Below, piece by piece: positions 6,475 through 9,074 of a stretch of 9,074 nucleotides of DNA. This DNA is from Pelotomaculum sp. UBA3102. Its GTDB lineage: Bacteria > Bacillota > Desulfotomaculia > Desulfotomaculales > Pelotomaculaceae. Every line of letters begins with the position of its first letter. The first letter of the stretch is position 1. Position numbers and translations under genes: made by a program. The notes beneath the pieces were generated by a model. That model made no database searches and had not been told where the DNA came from. It was given only the letters and a program-made list of their open reading frames with translations. Location of the stretch: positions 10,670 through 19,743 of the forward strand of contig DFAQ01000005.1 of NCBI GenBank assembly GCA_002365865.1. The letters are read 5' to 3'.

Positions 6475-7386
6475 ATGAATCACGTATCGGAAGAGGATAC
6501 GATCTTACTCAGCGGCCGGTTGTTCACTCATCAAGAGCTCCAAGACGTTATCTATATCGTTCAAAGGTTCCCACTCCTAAGCCGTAATGAATTAGCTATG
6601 ACCATATGTGAGGGATTGCCATGGGTTGCACCAAACGGCAAGTATAAAACAGAAGCTTGCCTGAAACTGTTGGAGAAGCTATCCTCTCAAGGGAAAATCG
6701 TCTTACCTCCGAAACGTCACGAACGCTCTCCTAAGCAGAAGCCGAAATTGGCAACGTTAATTACAGAGGCAGCAACAGAAATCACAGGTTTCGCCCGGGA
6801 CTATCAACCGATCGGACTCGAGCCGGTACGTAGCAAAGAAGGTATTCGTCTTTGGAATGAATACGTAGAGCAGTATCATGTCTTGGGTTACAAGCGTCCG
6901 TTTGGCGCTCATCAACGGTATTTTATTTGGTCCGGGAATGAACCGAAACAACGGCTGGGTTGCTTGTTGTTTTCAGCTTCGTCATGGGCTTTGTTCGAGC
7001 GGGATACGTGGATTGGCTGGGACAAAGAAGCTCGCAGCCAGCGATTGCACCTCATTGTAAATAACAGCCGGTTTTTAATCTTTCCTTGGGTCAAGGTGAA
7101 AAATCTGGCCAGCAAAGTATTGTCTTTGGCTGCACGACAAGTTCCTGTAGATTGGCGGGAACGATACGGATTTGAGCCGGTGCTGCTGGAGACGTTTGTG
7201 GATGTAGAGATGTATCAGGGGACCTGTTATCAGGCGGCTAATTGGGTTTATCTGGGGCAGACGACGGGCAGGGGCCGGATGGATCGGCACACTCAGCATC
7301 TTTCCTCACCCAAGCGGATTTACATGTTCCCCCTGCGCCGCGATTTCCGGGCGATCCTGTGTGGCGAAAGCGGGAATGCCCAATGA
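6475..7386 (+). CDS. DUF4338 / DruA-family protein carried by the IS
   Basis: The 303-residue product belongs to the DUF4338 family, named after DruA of the Druantia anti-phage system; many members are instead found beside transposases, as here. The biochemical activity of the family is unknown to me. Residues about 15-80 look like a small helical, winged-helix-like region (FTHQELQDVIYIVQRFP, then ELAMTICEGLPWVAPNGKYK). The main domain carries the family hallmarks HVLGYKRPFGAHQRYFI, RLGCLLFSASSW, WIGWD, IVNNSRFLIFPWVKVKNLAS, YGFEPVLLETFVD and GTCYQAANWVYLGQTTGRGR. The reading frame is intact. GAGGGG lies 11 nt before the ATG; GTG at 6463 or TTG at 6466 are possible alternatives, and GTG at 6445 precedes the predicted transcript. 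Its stop overlaps the transposase start as ATGA, which implies translational coupling. It may regulate or assist transposition, but that is inference. Confidence 0.87.
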   Translation: MNHVSEEDTILLSGRLFTHQELQDVIYIVQRFPLLSRNELAMTICEGLPWVAPNGKYKTEACLKLLEKLSSQGKIVLPPKRHERSPKQKPKLATLITEAATEITGFARDYQPIGLEPVRSKEGIRLWNEYVEQYHVLGYKRPFGAHQRYFIWSGNEPKQRLGCLLFSASSWALFERDTWIGWDKEARSQRLHLIVNNSRFLIFPWVKVKNLASKVLSLAARQVPVDWRERYGFEPVLLETFVDVEMYQGTCYQAANWVYLGQTTGRGRMDRHTQHLSSPKRIYMFPLRRDFRAILCGESGNAQ

Positions 7387-8832
7387 GCGAAGCTAAGGCG
7401 AATCGTCATGAGCACAGGAGAAAATAGCGGGAACTTAAGCAACAGCAGAAAAAACAAGGAAAGCAATATCCTCGCACCTGCACGCTTCCGAACCGTAAGA
7501 GCGACTTGAAAACAGTGGATGATGAGAAATCGACCATCCAGCTTGTGACCGAAGAGAAGCTGAAAGTGTACGCTCAACTGCTGCCGGGGCTGCTGAAGAA
7601 AATGGCACGGATTCCTGACCCGCGGAATCCGAAGAAAACAAAGCATCAAATAACAGTGATGATACTCTATGGTATTCTGATGTTTGTGTTTCAAATGACA
7701 TCAAGGCGGGAGACCAATCAGGAAATGACCACTCCGCAGTTACTTGCCAATTTGCAAGCCGTCTTTCCGGAATTGACGGATATGCCGCACCAGGATACCC
7801 TCTGTCGCTTATTGGAGAAGATGGATGTGAGTCAGATCGAGACCCTCTACATCGACATGCTGAGAGGATTGATTCGCAATAAGAAGTTTCAAAATCTGCT
7901 TCACAAAAATCGGTATCTCGTGGCTGTAGACGGGACACAAAAATACGTCATGGACGAATGCTGGGATGAACACTATCTTCGCCGGAAGATTCGAGGCAAA
8001 GACGGTGAATACCAGTATTATGCCTATGTCCTGGAAACAGGACTGCGAAATGAAAGCGTTCCATCGATTGGCGAAGCGACTGAAACAGGAGTTTCCGAAA
8101 TTGCCGTTCACTTTACTCTTAGACGGGCTATATGCTAAGGGACCGATCATAGAAATCTGCCGTAAAAACAAGTGGGAATTTATGATCGTGCTCAAAGACA
8201 AATCACTCCCTTCGGTATGGGAAGAAGCAGAGGGGTTGATGCGTCTGGATACTAAAGGGGAGTGCCGCTATGAGCGAACGTGGCAGGGGCGACGGCAAAT
8301 GTTCCGGTGGGTCAACGAAATTGAGTATGAATATGTTTCCGGCAAAGGCAAAATCCTGACAATTAATGTGGTGACGTGTGATGAAACCTGGGAAGAGATC
8401 GATAAAAAGGGCTGTGAGACAACGAAAACCGCCCGTCACGCCTGGATATCCAGTAGTCCGATTAACCGGAAGAACGTTCATGAACTCTGTAATTTGGCAG
8501 GCCGTAAACGTTGGTTGCAAGAGAACAATATTTTGAAAGAGAAACATCAGGGATACCACTACGAACACATTTTTTCACATAATTGGAATGCGATGAGAGG
8601 GTATCATTATCTCATGCATATTGCTCGTATGCTAAATGAAATGGCGCTGCATTCGATTTCTCTGACAGAGCATGTCAAAGAGGTTGGTTTTCGGTTGTTC
8701 ATCAGGAAGTTTCGCGCAGTTATGACCTACCGGGAATTGGATTCAGAGAGACTACGTTGTCTGTCCGAATCTCCTGGCCAATTGCGACTGGTGTACGAGG
8801 AAAATTGGAAAACAAGCCGGTCGGCAGCATAA
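7383..8832 (+). pseudogene. DDE transposase, broken by an amber codon and a frameshift/deletion
   Basis: The gene starts at the ATG overlapping the DUF4338 stop (ATGA). It reads MSEAKANRHEHRRK, then an in-frame TAG at 7425-7427, then continues open with a basic stretch (RELKQQQKKQGKQYPR) into the transposase body. Motifs in order are IPDPRNPK, HQDTLCRLLEKMD, the first catalytic aspartate in VAVDGTQ (7929-7931), the second in LLLDGLY (8122-8124), and the glutamate in GYHYEHIFSHNWNAMRGYHY. The frame changes near 8031-8040: YYAYVLE is in one frame and KQDCEMKAF in the next. The two aspartates are then only about 64 residues apart, and from memory relatives have some 25-30 extra residues at this point, so a deletion is likely. 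A start at TTG 7506 would give only an N-terminally shortened fragment stopping at 8138. The gene should not yield active transposase. Confidence 0.88.
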
Positions 8833-9031
8833 CCGATCCTATACAGACGGATCAATAATATTGGGACACACTATACGTCTGCCCTCTTGAAGATGCCCGG
8901 CGTGTTAAAATAACATAAGCGTATTCAGTAAGAAGGTGTTGCCGCGGATAAACCAGTAGTTTCCGAAAAATCAATAGACAAAAGGTTCAAAAACGTTACT
9001 TTTAGACTTTGCAAGATTTTTAAACTTTTTC
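8833..9031 (+). other. Non-coding right end of the IS
   Basis: About 200 bases between the transposase stop and the right terminal repeat have no credible gene. A small 5-bp inverted repeat (gatcc/ggatc, 8835-8853) lies right after the stop but has no T-run, so no terminator is claimed. The only other structure is the 12-base subterminal repeat at 8982-8993. Confidence 0.6.
8982..8993 (+). repeat. Subterminal repeat, right copy
   Basis: aaggttcaaaaa, identical to the left copy at 6382-6393, and 52 bases from the right end of the element. Confidence 0.45.
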
Positions 9032-9045
9032 ATGCGTCAGCTCTG
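9032..9045 (-). repeat. Right terminal inverted repeat of the IS
   Basis: The plus strand reads atgcgtcagctctg, the exact reverse complement of the left terminal repeat. The 9-bp target duplication follows at once. Confidence 0.92.
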
Positions 9046-9054
9046 GTTGTTCAG
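9046..9054 (+). repeat. Target site duplication, right copy
   Basis: gttgttcag, identical to 6322-6330. The remaining 20 bases of the window (9055-9074) are the continuation of the original dnaA upstream region and hold no identifiable feature. Confidence 0.93.
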
Positions 9055-9074
9055 AGCATTTTGCGATGTTTTGA

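Larger units (their letters stand above)
6331..9045 (+). mobile_element. Complete 2715-bp insertion sequence: DUF4338 gene plus broken DDE transposase
   Basis: The element begins and ends with a 14-bp perfect inverted repeat, cagagctgacgcat, and is flanked by a perfect 9-bp direct repeat. It has one promoter near its left end and two overlapping genes in one direction: a DUF4338 (DruA-family) protein and a DDE transposase. The transposase has the PDPR motif near the N terminus and DDE spacing reminiscent of the ISAs1/IS4 clan, but I cannot assign it to a named IS. The perfect duplication implies a fairly recent insertion, yet the transposase carries two disabling lesions. The ends look intact, so the copy could still move if an active relative supplies transposase. 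The insertion lies in the region upstream of dnaA, which in Firmicutes usually holds further DnaA boxes and leads to the divergent rpmH operon. Confidence 0.93.

Noticed and set aside
7425..7427. TAG decoded as pyrrolysine
   Set aside because: Some Clostridia have this system, but a second, independent lesion downstream makes simple decay the better explanation.
7435..8568. Long minus-strand open frames across the IS (7435-7938, 7809-8201, 8203-8568)
   Set aside because: They are antisense to the transposase, have low-complexity or atypical composition, and show no recognisable domain or ribosome binding site.
7383..8832. Programmed ribosomal frameshifting to make one transposase
   Set aside because: No slippery A-run or similar signal at the frame change, the required shift is +1, residues appear to be missing there, and an upstream TAG already breaks the gene.
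6475..8832. A Druantia or other new anti-phage system
   Set aside because: The DUF4338 gene is within perfect IS ends and coupled to a transposase; no helicase or other Druantia partner is present.
1..9074. tRNA, rRNA or CRISPR array
   Set aside because: No cloverleaf, rRNA segment or regularly spaced repeats were seen on either strand.

Overview
The window holds a chromosomal replication-origin locus of a low-to-mid GC Firmicute, most likely a Clostridia member (Peptococcaceae/Desulfotomaculum-like; the genus is a guess). The evidence is the gene order dnaA-dnaN-recF-remB-gyrB on the minus strand, AGGAG-type ribosome binding sites, TTG starts on recF and gyrB, and a B. subtilis-like origin between dnaA and dnaN.

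Layout, read in the direction of the replication genes (right to left). dnaA (6156-4804) has a sigma-A promoter at 6272-6300 whose -35 box overlaps a DnaA-box-like site, and a leader of about 110 nt with a long hairpin. The dnaA-dnaN gap (4547-4803) carries a recognisable origin core: two abutting DnaA boxes, a short G/C cluster, DnaA-trio-like triplets and an A/T-rich stretch. dnaN (4546-3440) contains a perfect 19-bp inverted repeat inside its coding sequence. recF (3385-2282), remB (2267-2013) and gyrB (1939-29) follow; gyrB has its own good sigma-A promoter just after remB. The small yaaA (S4-domain) gene that sits between dnaN and recF in Bacillus is absent. The first 20 bases of the window look like a dispersed Clostridia repeat.

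The right-hand third (6331-9045) is a complete insertion sequence of 2715 bp, with 14-bp perfect terminal inverted repeats and a perfect 9-bp target duplication (gttgttcag). It landed 30 bp upstream of the dnaA -35 box, so it splits the dnaA upstream region. It has its own promoter and two overlapping genes: an intact DUF4338 (DruA-family) gene and a DDE transposase. The transposase is broken twice, by an in-frame TAG at codon 15 and by a frameshift with probable internal deletion between its first two catalytic aspartates.

The replication genes form one functional set: origin melting (DnaA), processivity clamp (DnaN), gap repair (RecF) and supercoiling control (GyrB), with RemB as a small probable DNA-binding regulator. 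The most notable items are the insertion sequence inside the dnaA/origin upstream region with its intact DruA-like passenger gene and dead transposase, the perfect palindrome inside dnaN, the dnaA leader hairpin, and the origin core. I did not find evidence for a wholly new system.
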